Shown here one piece after another: positions 54,671 through 63,775 of a DNA stretch of 64,000 nt (its first letter is position 1; each line of letters starts with the position of its first letter). Position numbers and translations under genes: made by a program. Source of the DNA: CAWJLE01 sp963843645 (lineage in GTDB: Bacteria > Chloroflexota > Anaerolineae > DAOTYC01); the NCBI GenBank assembly GCA_963843645.1, contig CAWJLE010000005.1, positions 558,001-622,000 of the forward strand. Reading direction: 5' to 3'. A model generated the notes under the pieces. It was not told the DNA's origin, searched no databases, and saw nothing but the letters and a program-made list of their open reading frames with translations.

Positions 54671-55922
54671 GCCGTACCCGAGGGCTCGCCGCCGGCCGTA
54701 ACGTAGCTCAGCACGGTCTCTTCCTGCCCGTGCACCTTGAAGTGGTGCCTGTGCATTGCCAGAACTCCCAGACAGCCGCCCGGTCCGTAGTACCCGCTGA
54801 ACTTGGTGCGCATGGTCTGGCTACGGACGGCACCATCACGGGCGAGGTACTCGATCTCATCATCCTGTCCTTCTTCTTGCTGCAGCAACCAGATGTGTCC
54901 CCTCTCGTAGCCGCCGAGACACTGCCGAAGAAGTCGAGACATGAACCGCTGCCCAAGTTGCTGAGCCTGTATACCGCCCTGCTCCCCCAGTTGATCGCCA
55001 CACTGGACCCCGCGTATTTCAAGTAGTATGCGCGCTCCGATTGCGGACGCCGCGAAAACTCTTCGATGGTGACGCGCGTGTCGTCGGGGAGCTCGATGCC
55101 GCCGGGCAGCAACGGCGTCGAAAAGAGAAGGAGGTTCCTGACGTCGTCGGTAAAGAACCGGCGCGTCAACGACCAGAACGGCAGCACCAGCGGCCCTTTC
55201 TGGTCGAACAAAATGTACGGCGGGAAATCGAATGTGACGCGGGTGCCGGCCGTCGACAGCCACGAAGCGAAATCGTACGCGGCCCACAGACCGATAAACG
55301 AGTGGCTGCGGACGAAGTTGCAGTCACCTGTTCTCACGCCGCGGTCAATGCCGTAGTACCTGACCAGGGGCCTGGTCTTATCGATGAAATACCGCATTCC
55401 CGGCGGCGCGGAAGAATTATCCAGGAGATGATGCACCACCGGGGTATCCTTGAGGAAATCGGTTAGCTGGGCGGCAAATCGATCTGCCGGCGATTCGTCG
55501 CCGGCGCAACAGCCCAGCCGGGCCGCATACTCGAAAGCGAGTTGTAACTCGCCCCACGCTGATCCGGGGCACTGAATCTCATTCACTCTTCCGGGCCTCA
55601 CCTCGTCAGTCCGCATAAACACCGGCAGCGTGAAGTGGCGATCTTCAAGGCCGCGATGATAGCCGGTCCCAACGGAATCAGGCGTTTCGTTGATCAGCCA
55701 ATGAAGAATAGTCGGGTCCATGTCGCCGGCGAGGGCGGCTCTAAATATGTCAAGCGTGGTCTTCTGAAAAGTGCGAACGAGCGCGAGCCTGGACTCGAAA
55801 AGGCGCCGGACATCGGAAGGCACTAAATAGGGCTTTGTCGCCAATAGTTCCGTCAGGCCTGTCGCGTACCTGGGGCAGGCGTTGATCGAGTCATCAGCCC
55901 ACTGATAGATGTCCAACGTCAT
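54667..55922 (-). CDS. Partner protein A, paralogue of 53295-54563, one frame break
   Basis: Aligns with copy B over its whole length: LDIYQWADDSINACPRYATG, LHWLINETPDSVGTGYHRGL, FTLPVFMRTDEVRPGRVNE, IQCPGSAWGELQLAFEYAAR, YGIDRGVRTGDCNFVRSHSF, VTIEEFSRRPQSERAYYLKY. The frame changes near 54937, where GACTTCTTCGG lacks one C relative to the expected reading. The following frame gives RQCLGGYERGHIWLLQQEEG, then GYYGPGGCLGVLAMHRHHFK and the usual end. Restoring one base yields 418 residues, close to copy B. The start ATG 55922 opens the leftward series A, small frame, B, MFS remnant. Function is unknown, as for copy B. Confidence 0.6.
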
Positions 55923-56269
55923 CAGTCCTTTCCACGGGAGCAGGCTCCACGCCGGCTGAGGGGAGAAGGCAGGGACGGGGCGGTATCAGTCTAACGACCG
56001 AGACGACCACACAACCGGTAGTCACTCTAAAGGCCGAGCCTCCTGATTTCCAGCCATGCCAGTCCTGCGCGTCCCGGCCGAAGTGTGCACCAAATAGAGA
56101 AACACGTGAGGCTGGTTATGCAAAAATGCATTGTACCCGAGTGCTTTAGGAAGTCAACAACTGCGCGATCACTGAGGCTGCAGTGAATAACGTAGCTTGC
56201 CCAGCGGCTTCAAGGCACTACGATGTAGGGGAGATGAGGAGGAAAAGCCATGGATAGTTCATATCAGAA
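55923..56269. other. Intergenic region without a recognised gene
   Basis: About 350 bases upstream of copy A and before the truncated tRNA-Leu. It is more A+T-rich than the flanking genes. It contains no convincing open frame or clear promoter. Confidence 0.5.
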
Positions 56270-56323
56270 TAGGGCGGGAGGGACTCGAACCCTCATGACC
56301 TTGCGGTCAGCGGATTTTAAGTC
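56270..56323 (-). other. Truncated tRNA-Leu(UAA) 3' half, attachment-site-like
   Basis: On the minus strand GACTTAAAATCCGC gives the anticodon loop CTTAAAA with the 3' side of its stem. A variable arm GACCGCAAGGTC follows, then the T arm GAGGG-TTCGAGT-CCCTC and an acceptor-like CCGCCCTA. The 5' half (acceptor, D arm, 5' anticodon stem) is absent: the sequence before the loop neither pairs nor resembles a D arm. No CCA is encoded. This is the segment normally shared by integrated elements and tRNA genes. Confidence 0.7.
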
Positions 56324-56700
56324 ACCAGCAGAGTCAGAACTGTGCACACACAACATGTTGTATTCGCTCTGAACAAATCTACTACATCTGGTATGTCGTG
56401 ACCCATCGCAGATTCAGTGTTTTGAAAAGTCCGCTGCACTCCCAAGAGTGATGTACTTGCGGATTTAGTCCGCAGTACTCGAGTCCGCGGTCCTAGAACT
56501 TGTGCTCTATATTGAGGCCCGCGAGACGATTGCCTGACCCGAAGACTAATGCAGAAGGGCACCTGAGTCAAATCGTGGCTAGCATAGGCAATGAGTCTCA
56601 ACCAGATCCGGCACCGGCGGCAGCAACCAGATCCGGCACGAGGTGCATAAGACCGCCACGGCGCGAGGGGGTACCGGGTTTCCAAAATGTTGAATGTGGC
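56324..56700. other. Spacer between two truncated tRNA halves
   Basis: About 380 bases with no recognisable gene. Contains a short direct repeat CAACCAGATCCGGCAC / AGCAACCAGATCCGGCAC near 56595-56640. This is probably integration-junction sequence. Confidence 0.4.
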
Positions 56701-56751
56701 AACTGCCTTCTAAGCAGTGGGTCGAGGGTTCGAGTCCCTCTTGGGGCGCCA
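56701..56751 (+). other. Truncated tRNA-Arg(UCU) 3' half with CCA, attachment-site-like
   Basis: ACTGC-CTTCTAA-GCAGT forms a perfect anticodon stem-loop with anticodon TCT. The variable loop, the T arm GAGGG-TTCGAGT-CCCTC, the acceptor strand TTGGGGC, discriminator G and encoded CCA follow. The expected GCCCCAA acceptor strand and D arm are missing upstream. The fragment ends 71 bases before the integrase start, the usual place for an att core. Confidence 0.75.
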
Positions 56752-56822
56752 TACTGTATCTGGTATCTCTCCTGGTTGTCAGGCGCTACATGTAGTGGCC
56801 AAAACCTGGATGAATATCAAAG

Positions 56823-57771
56823 GTGACTACGGAACAACTTACGCTGCGGATTCGTCAGGCTACTCCTTTGAACGCTTGCGTCGATGCCTTCCTGCTGGAC
56901 CGCGAAGCCTCACGTTGCACCTCCAAGACCCGCACGCACTACCGCTATACGGTCGGCGCTTTCACCGCCTGGCTGGCCGGCGAGGGCGTGAGGGATGCCA
57001 CTGCCATAACGCCGCGCCACATCCGTGCCCTACCTCGTCAGCCTGCAACGGCGCAACCTCAAAGACACGACCCAACATGCCCATGCCCGTGGGATCAAAA
57101 CCTGGTTGAACTGGCTCGTGGACGAAGGCGACCTCGATGTCTCGCCCATGCGCAAAGTCAGCATGCCCAAGCTTGAGAAGCGAGTGCCGGCTCCGTTCGC
57201 GCCCGAGGACGTGCAAGCGCTTATGGCTCACTGCGACTGCAAGACGCCGAAGGGTGCGAGAGACTATGCGCTTATCCTCATGCTATTGGACACGGGCCTG
57301 CGAGCGGGGGAGTTGCTGAGTTTGCACGTTGGCGATGTAAACATGCGCTCGGGTCTGATCACGGTCATGTGCAAGGGGCAGAAGCAGCGGCAGGTCAGGG
57401 CCGGCAGTCGGGCCAGGGCAGCCCTCATGCGCATGCTCGGCTTCAGGAATCAGGCCAGCCACGCCGATCCTCTGTGGATCGCCTTTGACTTCGAGGGGAA
57501 CGAGAAGGGTGCACTGTCTTTCTATGGCATGGAGACGTTGCTTAAGAGGTTAGGACGGAAGGCCGGCGTCCAACCCTGCGCTCCGCACCGCTTCCGACGT
57601 ACATTCGCGCTCTGGTGCCTGCGCGACGGCATAGACTTGCACTCGTTGCGGATGCTGATGGGGCACACGAGCCTGGCAGTCTTGCAACGGTACCTGGCCC
57701 TTGCCTGCGAGGACGTGGAACGAGCTGACGCGGCACACAGCCCTGCAGACAAGTTGTTCGGGAAGACGTGA
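56823..57771 (+). CDS. Tyrosine recombinase/integrase, one frame break
   Basis: A phage-type integrase starting at GTG 56823. The N-terminal core-binding SAM-like domain runs CVDAFLLDREASRCTSKTRT, HYRYTVGAFTAWLAGEGVRD, ITPRHIRA. The frame then shifts by one at the CCC around 57028-57030; one C too many gives ALPRQP instead of AYLVSLQRRN. The catalytic domain in the second frame is complete: LLDTGLRAGELLSLHVGDV (Arg I), CKGQKQRQV (Lys), APHRFRRTFALWCL (His-x-x-Arg), LMGHTSLAVLQRYL (His and Tyr). Corrected length is 315 residues, normal for the family. It probably catalyses integration and excision at the adjacent tRNA-type att sequence. The mobile cargo is not delimited. The following gap to 58040 has no clear gene. 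Confidence 0.85.
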
Positions 57772-58040
57772 TCGGTTCCCAGGGCGACCGCTGCTGGCAG
57801 AAAGGTAGTTTTCGCATGTCCTGGGCCATCTTCCACACACGCGGGTCTGTCGATGGAGACGTCACCGCAGGCGCAACGGCCGACTCGATCAGTCGAATCC
57901 GCCGCACGCGTGCCGCTCAGTTCGCCTGTGCCGGTACCAGGTGTTATATGCATCTCGGAGCAGGGTCTGCGGCTACTCCGCTTCGGGCTTGTGTGATAAC
58001 TCACACTCACTGATCGGACGGACTAGCCGAGCACTAGGAT

Positions 58041-59630
58041 TCAGCTGGATCGCCCGAAGATGGCGATTTCTGCCAGACACACTCCTCCCGGATGTCTTGG
58101 TCCCTTGAAGTAGTTGGATTTGATGCTGATCCGTACAATACGAACTTTGATGGGCGAGAACGAATACGGCTGCAGCAGTGTGTACTGCTCAGGAGGGTTT
58201 CCGGGCAATCCGAGGAGTTGGAATTCGGCCAGCTTCCGAAACTCCTCGTCAGAGTCTGAACTCTTTATTGATACCTCTATGTCCCGCGCATAATCGCTTC
58301 CTTCCGGTCCCAGATGGCCCAGAACGCAGTTTACGAATCCAATTCGATTTACCTCAACATCGTTTCCTAGGTCGACTTCGATTGCATGCGGGAACTTATC
58401 GCTTTGAGTAGCCCAAACCGTGTTAGGGTCTCCATCAAGTAAGCTTTGCGCGGTACCGTCTCCACCGTGACGGTGCACGCGATCTAGATACTCGCCGTCA
58501 AGCATTTCGAAAAATGCCGACTTTTGGACAACTCGGGCACCTGCTGCGAAATTTCGTCCCCAATCTGGCGGAACCGCGGTCCAGCTCATGTGCACTTCCT
58601 TCTCGACCGTCAGGGTAGGTGTTGCCATCGGGCTCGGCATTGGGGTAGTCGTGGGCTCAATGGCAGGGGTTGCCGTCACTGTGGGCGCGAGCGCCTTGTC
58701 GGCTTGCCATGCTGCCTGCGCTTCAACGAGTCTTGCCTGGACGTCCTGATAGCGAGGATCCATGGCGCTTACCGCCTCGAATTCCGCAACTGCTTGCTGC
58801 CACTTCTTCATCTGCTCGTAGGTCACCCCTCGCTCATAGTGTGCTTGAACGACCGCCTGGGCATCCGTAGTCGCTTGCGCGGAAACCTTCGCCTCGGACT
58901 CGGTCAGCGCGGCCTGGATGTCCTTGTAGTCAGGCACGGCGGCGAACACCTGATCGAACGCCGCCTTCGCCTCGGCCCATTTCTCCATCTTCGCTAGGAC
59001 CAGCCCGCGCCGGTAGACAACGTCCAATTGCACAAGTGCGTCCGCCGTAGCGGTTGCCGCCCGACCTGCGAGAGCCTTGTTGACCGCGGCAAGCTGCGCT
59101 GCTGCATCCCCGTAACCCGGATCCTGCTGCAGAACCTTCTCGAGCTCCTCTTTGGCTTTGTCGAGGCTTCCGGCGGATTCGTAAGCCAAAGCAGACCGAG
59201 ATTGTAAATCCAGTGCCATCGCCCTTTCGGCCGTGGCGGTTGCCGTCTTGCGCTGCGCCTCCATTGCAGATGCCGTCTCCGCCGCCATGGCAAGGGCTTG
59301 TGCCTGCGCGGTTGTCGTCATCACCGGTTCCTGCGCCCGGGCCGTCGCGGTCGCCGCCTCGCACTGCCGGGCCGTCGCCAACCGTTGCGGAACATGTCGG
59401 TAATCGGCCTGAATCCGCAATACCTGCTCGTACTCGTCCGCCGACTTGCCCCAGTCGCCGCTCGCTTGAAATGCCACTGCCGCGTCGTAATGCCGCTCCG
59501 CCTCGCGCTGAACCTGAAGCGAGTGAGCGAGCGATGAATAGGCGATCCCTCCCGCGATGAGAATAACTAGCGCGGCAAGGAAAGTACCCCAGTAGGCCAC
59601 GAATCCTCTGGCTCGAACCGTTCTCTTCAT
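58041..59630 (-). CDS. Membrane-anchored TPR-like protein with C-terminal discoidin-like domain
   Basis: A 529-residue protein; ATG 59630 is chosen because a purine-rich GGAGGGCTGGGAG precedes it. One transmembrane segment (GTFLAALVILIAGGIAYSSLA) near residues 15-35 is followed by an Ala/Glu/Gln-rich extracytoplasmic region (to about residue 290). This region has four TPR-like units such as HYDAAVAFQASGDWGKSADE, AKEELEKVLQQDPGYGDA, RGLVLAKMEKWAEAKAAFDQV and YEQMKKWQQAVAEFEAVSAM. A Thr/Pro linker (TVTATPAIEPTTTPMPSPM) leads to an F5/8-type-C-like domain (FFEMLDGEYLDRVHRHGGDG, LLDGDPNTVWATQS, HAIEVDLGNDVEVNRIGFV). It probably binds glycans outside the cell. It lies about 330 bases downstream of the WXG100-like gene, same strand. 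Confidence 0.72.
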   Translation of the reverse strand: MKRTVRARGFVAYWGTFLAALVILIAGGIAYSSLAHSLQVQREAERHYDAAVAFQASGDWGKSADEYEQVLRIQADYRHVPQRLATARQCEAATATARAQEPVMTTTAQAQALAMAAETASAMEAQRKTATATAERAMALDLQSRSALAYESAGSLDKAKEELEKVLQQDPGYGDAAAQLAAVNKALAGRAATATADALVQLDVVYRRGLVLAKMEKWAEAKAAFDQVFAAVPDYKDIQAALTESEAKVSAQATTDAQAVVQAHYERGVTYEQMKKWQQAVAEFEAVSAMDPRYQDVQARLVEAQAAWQADKALAPTVTATPAIEPTTTPMPSPMATPTLTVEKEVHMSWTAVPPDWGRNFAAGARVVQKSAFFEMLDGEYLDRVHRHGGDGTAQSLLDGDPNTVWATQSDKFPHAIEVDLGNDVEVNRIGFVNCVLGHLGPEGSDYARDIEVSIKSSDSDEEFRKLAEFQLLGLPGNPPEQYTLLQPYSFSPIKVRIVRISIKSNYFKGPRHPGGVCLAEIAIFGRSS

Positions 59631-59964
59631 CTCCCAGCCCTCCACTGGAGAGTGTTCAACAAGTCAGGCCCACTACCCGACGACGATCTCGAACAGCTCC
59701 TCGCGCCTGGCCAACAATTGGGCAAGGAGCCCCCTTCTTCCGTGAATAGATCAACACTAGGTTCGATGTCGGCAGCTTCCAGCCGGCAGGCGCCCAACCC
59801 GCTCGTTTCCGACAAGCCGAGATGCCAGTTCCTTGGCCTTCCCGTACGGGTAGCCACTCTCCTACATCCATGATCAATGTTCGCAATGATACACGGCGAT
59901 ACCGCGGGCGAGTGGTACCGAGCCGCGTTGCCTGGCTGCTCCTTTGCGGCTCAGGCCTACAGGG
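59631..59964. other. Intergenic region without a recognised gene
   Basis: About 330 bases between the TPR/discoidin gene and the WXG100-like gene. No convincing coding frame or terminator is visible. Confidence 0.45.
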
Positions 59965-60237
59965 CTAGCGCCGTCCCAGGTACGCCTCCAGCGGCGCGGC
60001 CTTGCCGTCCAGGTGGCGCAGGTAGCCGTCAGCGTTTTGCAGGTAGCGTTCGAAGCCCTGCATCACTCCCTCCAGCTCTTGCGAGAAACGGGTGTATTCC
60101 TGGTCGCGCCAGGCGCCGCCGAGCCCCCGTAGCTGGGCGCGGATACGGCTGGTGCTGGCTGAGACCTCGCTGTTGAATTGCCGCAGAGCCGCCTGGAACC
60201 GGCGGATTTCGGCTGGATCGCTCACCACTTGTGACAT
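59965..60237 (-). CDS. WXG100-like small helical protein
   Basis: A 90-residue, mostly helical protein starting at ATG 60237 with GGAGGTAAGGA upstream. It has the two-helix hairpin layout of WXG100/ESAT-6-like proteins: DPAEIRRFQAALRQFNSEVS, a turn at LRGLGGAWRDQEYTRF where the W-x-G is replaced by W-R-D, and SQELEGVMQGFERYLQNADGY as the second helix. It starts 5 bases after the kinase stop, so it is co-transcribed with the TerY-P triad. Members are usually substrates or chaperone-like partners of type VII secretion. No EssC/EccC ATPase is in the window, so secretion is not shown. Confidence 0.65.
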   Translation of the reverse strand: MSQVVSDPAEIRRFQAALRQFNSEVSASTSRIRAQLRGLGGAWRDQEYTRFSQELEGVMQGFERYLQNADGYLRHLDGKAAPLEAYLGRR

Positions 60238-60242
60238 CGTCC

Positions 60243-61649
60243 TTACCTCCGTGTCGTAGATGCGTCTACTCCAAAACCCCGCGCCAAGCGCTTGCCGGCG
60301 CCAAAGCTCATGACCAGGCCACGCCGCAGGGCCACCGAGGCGCCACGCCCGATCGTGCCGTTGCCGCCGGCGATGATCTGCCAGGGGGCGTCGCCCGTGT
60401 TGATGAGCCGGTGCACGCCTTCCCTCGCGTCCCAGGCCGCCTGTCCGCAGACGGGGAGGCCGCGCCGGGTGAACGGCGGCAGGCGGCCCGGCTCGAGCAC
60501 GTCCGCGAACAGGGGCAGGCCGTGGTACAGCAGGATCGGGCGTACCGGGACGAAGTTCCCCTTGCCCCTGGCTTCCATCAGCTCCAGCACGGCGGGGAAG
60601 GGCGGGCGCATCCCCGCTCCGCAGAACGGGCACTGCCTGCGCGGCGGCGGCTGCAACCAATAGGGGTAGAAGAATGACTGGCGACAGGTGGGGCAACTGA
60701 TCAAGACGTCATACGACTCCGCCAACGCGCGCTCCCATTCCACCACCTGCGGGCGCTTGGGCGGTTCGTGCAGGCCCTGAACCAGCGCCCGGTCGGTCAA
60801 CTCCTGCAATTTCGGCGTCAAGGACCGATACGAGAGCACGCCGTTGCGGAACAGCGGCGTGCCAATGCGCGAGACCCAGTTGCGGCGATCGCTGGGGTGC
60901 TCGCTGAAGCAGGCATATTCGCCGTAGCCCAGCTCGTCGTCGCGCTTATCGTCCGTGTCGTCGTAGCACTTCTGGGTCTGCATGACGTTTCGCAGGAGCA
61001 GGATCCAGAGAACGAGGACGGCCGTGCTGTGACGGTCTGTCGATTCCTCCGGCCGGCTGCGGCCCATCATGACCTCCGGCGCAATGAAACCGGACATGCC
61101 CTTGACTTGCGGGGGCAGGAAGCCCTTTACCACCAGGCCGTCCAGGTCGATCAGCACCACCTCGCCAGAAACCGGATTGGCCAGGAAGTTCTTCAAGTGG
61201 ATGTCGGCGTGGGCCATGCCCTTGCCGTGGATGGTGCGCACTGCCGCCACCGTGCCCCGCGCGATCTTGAGGTATTCCAGCCAGCTCCGTCCCTGGGCGA
61301 ACTGCTGGACGGCGTCCACAGGGCTGTAGATGAGCTTGTACAGCGCCACGTGAGACGGCGGCACGCGCCGCGTGACGACGCCGAGGCTCGCCCGCCCATT
61401 GACCTGACCCACGATGCCGAGCGGCCAGGCGAGGAATTCCTCATCCGGGCCGAGAGCCTTGCCCAGCTCGACCACTTTCTCGAGCAGCTTCTGCTTGTCC
61501 GGGGCCGCCTTATGGTAGAGTTTCACGACGTAGCGGTTGTCGGACGAAAAGAAGATGCTGCCTTCTCCACCGGTATGGACCGATTTATCACCGATGGTCA
61601 GTTGATTGGGCAGGTTCCGGCTGCCCGGTAGCAGATTGACGGTTGTCAT
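60243..61649 (-). CDS. Protein kinase of the TerY-P triad with C-terminal zinc ribbon
   Basis: A 468-residue protein-kinase-like enzyme. The glycine-rich loop is TGGEGSIFF, the ATP-anchoring lysine is in NRYVVKLYHKA, and the catalytic loop is MAHADIHLKNFL (H-x-D-x4-N). The metal-binding motif is LIDLDGLVV (D-L-D-G rather than D-F-G), followed by GMSGFIAPEVMMG. The C-terminal region (residues 310-360) carries a two-C-x2-C zinc ribbon (CPTC ... CPFC), then a beta-rich tail with a GNGTIGRGASVALRRG stretch resembling an FHA-like or related module. It overlaps the phosphatase gene by 62 bases, and with the vWA gene it makes the TerY-P triad. The target is unknown; in other genomes the triad is linked to stress and tellurium-resistance-type loci. 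Confidence 0.82.
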   Translation of the reverse strand: MTTVNLLPGSRNLPNQLTIGDKSVHTGGEGSIFFSSDNRYVVKLYHKAAPDKQKLLEKVVELGKALGPDEEFLAWPLGIVGQVNGRASLGVVTRRVPPSHVALYKLIYSPVDAVQQFAQGRSWLEYLKIARGTVAAVRTIHGKGMAHADIHLKNFLANPVSGEVVLIDLDGLVVKGFLPPQVKGMSGFIAPEVMMGRSRPEESTDRHSTAVLVLWILLLRNVMQTQKCYDDTDDKRDDELGYGEYACFSEHPSDRRNWVSRIGTPLFRNGVLSYRSLTPKLQELTDRALVQGLHEPPKRPQVVEWERALAESYDVLISCPTCRQSFFYPYWLQPPPRRQCPFCGAGMRPPFPAVLELMEARGKGNFVPVRPILLYHGLPLFADVLEPGRLPPFTRRGLPVCGQAAWDAREGVHRLINTGDAPWQIIAGGNGTIGRGASVALRRGLVMSFGAGKRLARGFGVDASTTRR

Positions 61650-62871
61650 TGTCTCTCTCCCGTTGTTCCATGCGCGTTATCACGACTAAAGTGCGGTCGT
61701 CCCAGCTTCCTTTGACCTGATAGGTGGCAAGCCAGTTCAACAGCCCGGCTGCCGCCTGGGCCGGAGTAGCGGACAGGCGAAGGTTGCGGTCGACTTGCTC
61801 CGCCCAATTCTCCAACGCTTCCGGTGCCGGCGAGTAGAGCAAGTCACCAGACAGACCATCGGTCATGACGAAAAAAGCCACGTAAGGGCGGCTGGCGACC
61901 GACTCGATGACCTGTACGTCCAGGTAATTCTGGAAGTTCGGCCGATTCAGTGTGTAGGTGGACTGAGGGTCGCCGGTATCCGGCGCGTCAACTAGCTCTT
62001 TCACCTTTCCCTGCGCCGTCAGGCCCAGCAATGCGCCGTCGCCCACCTGGCCGACCGCGCCGCGTCCGGTCTCCAGGTTGAGCAAGAGCGCCAGAGCGGT
62101 GCAACTCAGGTCAGCCAGCGACAGGCCGAGGCCATTGGCATGCTGTCGCAGCCCAAGATGGGTTTTCTCGAACGCTTTGCGCATGATGGCTACCAGGTCA
62201 GGTTCGGTGGGTACGGCCTGCGATGCGCTCAGTCCTGCAGACTGATCTGAGGTCGCGTCAGGCGAGGCGGAAGTACTGGTCGTGGCCACTGCGCCTGCGC
62301 TCCGCTGCATCGCTGCATGGGACAACCACCAACCAATCGACGCAGCCTGTTCGAAATCTCCGGTCGGGACGTCCTTTAGCACGGACTGCTCCGCTCCGCC
62401 GGTCACTCTCCGGGTCCAGTTCACGACCCCATGGGCCAGGGCTGCTGCGCCGCTTCCCTTCAAAAGAACAGAAGGCCTCAGTTGAATGTTCTCCGCCCAA
62501 GGCGGGGGCGCAGGGTCGCTGCGGCCGGATGCTTGCGGTCCAGGCCCCGGCTCCGCAGTCGCCACTTTGGGCATGGAATCGAAGTCGCGCAACAGCATCG
62601 CGCTTAGCGACTCCGCCGCGTACGTCGCGCCGTAACGAGAGAGCGGCCGGGACCCCACGCCGTCGGCCACGCCCACCGCCACCCAGGGGCCAGTCGAACG
62701 AATGACAAACGCATCGTCGCGGGGTAGCTCCCGAGCCAGGTGGATCTGGCCGACAGCGCTGGCTCCGACCACCAGGTAGGAACCGACCCGGCCGTGGGCC
62801 ATCATCCAGGCCGGATGCGTGTCGCCCGAGGCGCCCAGTCCGCGATCGCCGATGACGAATCCGTTTAGCAT
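61588..62871 (-). CDS. PP2C-type Ser/Thr phosphatase of the TerY-P triad
   Basis: A 427-residue PPM/PP2C phosphatase with the expected metal-binding motifs: RDDAFVIRSTG, AVGVADGVGSRPLSRYGATY (D-G-V-G), CTALALLLNLETG, GQVGDGALLGL, FFVMTDGLSGDL and GSWDDRTLVVI. A low-complexity, Ala/Ser/Pro-rich insertion (about residues 110-215) separates the first and second halves. The C-terminal tail (RDNDNRQSATGQPEPAQS) overlaps the kinase start. It lies 12 bases after the vWA gene. Kinase and phosphatase together probably set the phosphorylation state of a shared partner. The vWA protein is the likely scaffold (from the known triad architecture). Confidence 0.85.
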   Translation of the reverse strand: MLNGFVIGDRGLGASGDTHPAWMMAHGRVGSYLVVGASAVGQIHLARELPRDDAFVIRSTGPWVAVGVADGVGSRPLSRYGATYAAESLSAMLLRDFDSMPKVATAEPGPGPQASGRSDPAPPPWAENIQLRPSVLLKGSGAAALAHGVVNWTRRVTGGAEQSVLKDVPTGDFEQAASIGWWLSHAAMQRSAGAVATTSTSASPDATSDQSAGLSASQAVPTEPDLVAIMRKAFEKTHLGLRQHANGLGLSLADLSCTALALLLNLETGRGAVGQVGDGALLGLTAQGKVKELVDAPDTGDPQSTYTLNRPNFQNYLDVQVIESVASRPYVAFFVMTDGLSGDLLYSPAPEALENWAEQVDRNLRLSATPAQAAAGLLNWLATYQVKGSWDDRTLVVITRMEQRERDNDNRQSATGQPEPAQSTDHR

Positions 62872-62883
62872 AGCTTCACCTCG

Positions 62884-63609
62884 TCAGGGAATCCGCAGAA
62901 GATCGGACGTGGGCGGCACGTTGGCGAACGGATCATCGACGTTGCCGCCGGGTTGGACCGAGCTGGTGATGCTCTGCGACAGGTACTGGAACAGGGCGAC
63001 GAACGCTGCCTCGCTCGTTCCCATCCGGAAGGCTGTCCCGGTGCTGATGTCCTTCAGCGTCTGATCTTCCACGTCGGGGCCGCAACCCACGGCCACGATG
63101 GTGCTCGGTTTGATGTGGCCCTTGGGCCGGCTGATGACCGAATCCCGAGCGGGCCGCCAGAGCATGTTGCTCGGGTTGCCGTTCTCGTCCGTCGGCCGGC
63201 CATCGGTCAGCACGAAGACCGCCGGCTTCCAGTCGCCTTTCTGGCCGCCCTTGACCGCCTTGATCACGTCGCGCTCCATCGATTCCAGCAGGGTCTTGAA
63301 GGCCAGGTCCAGCCGCGTGACGCCAGAAGCGCTGAGTGCAGGCGGTTGGAAGCTCGAAATCGCCACCAGCCCACCCGTGACCAGCCGCGCGTCACTGTCG
63401 AAGGTGATGACGCCGATGCGCACGCTGTCGCGCGCGAACTGGTCGGTGGCGGTCTCCCGCTGGAATTGCTCCAACCCCTGCCGGACCGACTCGATAGGCG
63501 CGCCGTCCATGCTGCCCGAGCAGTCGAGCAGCAGGTAGATCGGCAGGTGGCGCTCACCGCCGGCAGGCTGCACGCTGGCCCATTCTGGAACGTTGCTTTG
63601 GGAACTCAT
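62884..63609 (-). CDS. terY: TerY-like von Willebrand factor A protein
   Basis: A 241-residue vWA-domain protein, complete in the TerY size range. The MIDAS site is intact: YLLLDCSGSMDG (D-x-S-x-S), GVTRLDLAFKTLL (Thr) and FVLTDGRPTDENG (Asp). It has no signal peptide, so it is cytoplasmic. AGGAGG precedes the ATG. It is the first gene of the triad and probably the metal-dependent adaptor. The gap upstream to 63775 contains no gene. The symbol follows the family name used for this architecture; orthology to the enterobacterial tellurite operon gene is not proven. Confidence 0.83.
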   Translation of the reverse strand: MSSQSNVPEWASVQPAGGERHLPIYLLLDCSGSMDGAPIESVRQGLEQFQRETATDQFARDSVRIGVITFDSDARLVTGGLVAISSFQPPALSASGVTRLDLAFKTLLESMERDVIKAVKGGQKGDWKPAVFVLTDGRPTDENGNPSNMLWRPARDSVISRPKGHIKPSTIVAVGCGPDVEDQTLKDISTGTAFRMGTSEAAFVALFQYLSQSITSSVQPGGNVDDPFANVPPTSDLLRIP

Positions 63610-63775
63610 CGGTTTACCTCCTGATACGCTATGGATTTTGCCTTCATCATTGCAATATTCGGATAAAATGGCCTCATTGGCTGTCCTTCAGCGCGGCCCT
63701 GGCACCATCGCAGGTCTCACAGCGACGCGTTATCCGCTTCCGTCTGCTGCAGTCCGAGGCAGGGCAATCCTGAAA

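Noticed and set aside
56270..56700. Possible group I intron splitting a tRNA-Leu(UAA) gene
   Set aside because: The complete anticodon loop CTTAAAA is present in one piece and no 5' exon with D arm or acceptor strand is found; a truncated attachment-site copy explains it better.
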